This document shows positions 12,834 to 12,875 of a DNA stretch of 12,875 bases, piece by piece. Source of the stretch: an uncultured Treponema sp. (GTDB lineage Bacteria > Spirochaetota > Spirochaetia > Treponematales > Treponemataceae). Each line of letters starts with the position of its first letter. The first letter of the stretch is position 1. The notes below the pieces were generated by a model. It was not told the origin of the DNA. It ran no database searches and saw only the letters and a list, made by a program, of their open reading frames with translations. The stretch is taken from positions 1 through 12,875 of the forward strand of contig CAMWPF010000019.1 of assembly GCA_947176045.1 (NCBI GenBank). Direction: 5' to 3'. The position numbers and the translations under genes were made by a program.

Positions 12834-12875
12834 ATGGGTGAAGGGCAGCTGATTGTTGGATTCATCCGCGGGCCG
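12834..12875 (+). CDS. rimM: Ribosome maturation factor RimM, N-terminal fragment
   Basis: Fourteen codons are visible before the window ends. MGEGQLIVGFIRGP matches the RimM start, where a V-G-x-I/V-x-x-P pattern opens the first beta-barrel domain. RimM binds S19 and aids 30S maturation. The ATG is 7 bases after the khpA stop without a strong ribosome binding site, so translation is probably coupled. The call rests on the short peptide and on the conserved rpsP-KH-rimM order. Confidence 0.8.
   Translation, partial: MGEGQLIVGFIRGP

Noticed and set aside
1..12875. CRISPR array
   Set aside because: No regularly spaced direct repeats of about 30 bases were found; the array is expected beyond the left edge, past cas2.
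1..12875. tRNA or rRNA genes, insertion sequences and integrase attachment sites
   Set aside because: No tRNA cloverleaf, rRNA-like conserved stretch, transposase frame or flanking terminal inverted repeats were seen.

Overview
The window looks like a chromosomal segment of a spirochaete, most likely a GC-rich Treponema. The strongest sign is a two-domain PilZ protein that resembles Borrelia PlzA and treponemal PilZ proteins. A lipoprotein with a relaxed spirochaete-type lipobox, a bacteriohemerythrin and the rpsP-KH-rimM cluster fit this. The species assignment is inference. Coding is dense, and most promoters are easily read sigma-70-type elements with a 17-base spacer.

Layout. (1) Positions 1-2715, minus strand: the start of a type I-C CRISPR-Cas operon, cas3 then cas5c, running off the left edge; no CRISPR repeats are in view. 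By hand counts of single lines it is AT-richer than the rest, which suggests acquisition. (2) 2883-3356: a bacteriohemerythrin divergent from cas3. (3) 3357-3687: a gene-poor spacer ending in the nrdD promoter and a good NrdR-type operator. (4) 3688-6374: nrdD-nrdG, the anaerobic ribonucleotide reductase and its radical-SAM activase. (5) 6340-7074, minus strand: a PurO-type IMP cyclohydrolase overlapping the nrdG 3' end. (6) 7228-8308: rpsU, then a lipoprotein with a phosphodiester glycosidase domain whose first codons contain the rpsU terminator. (7) 8370-10458: a PilZ c-di-GMP receptor and a TPR protein. (8) 10582-12180: cimA, citramalate synthase. (9) 12326-12875: rpsP, khpA and the start of rimM, a translation and ribosome-maturation operon.

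Taken together, the functional genes fit an anaerobic or microaerophilic lifestyle: oxygen-sensitive class III RNR beside an O2-binding hemerythrin, purine and isoleucine synthesis, c-di-GMP signalling and ribosome assembly.

No clearly new multi-gene system is visible. The observations most worth checking are: promoters of cas3 and pilZ placed so close to the ATG that the mRNAs should be leaderless; a Cas5c with Phe where the proposed catalytic Tyr of the characterised enzyme sits; a terminator hairpin inside the coding start of the downstream lipoprotein; the NrdR-box promoter; and an unexplained open, GC-rich spacer upstream of nrdD.
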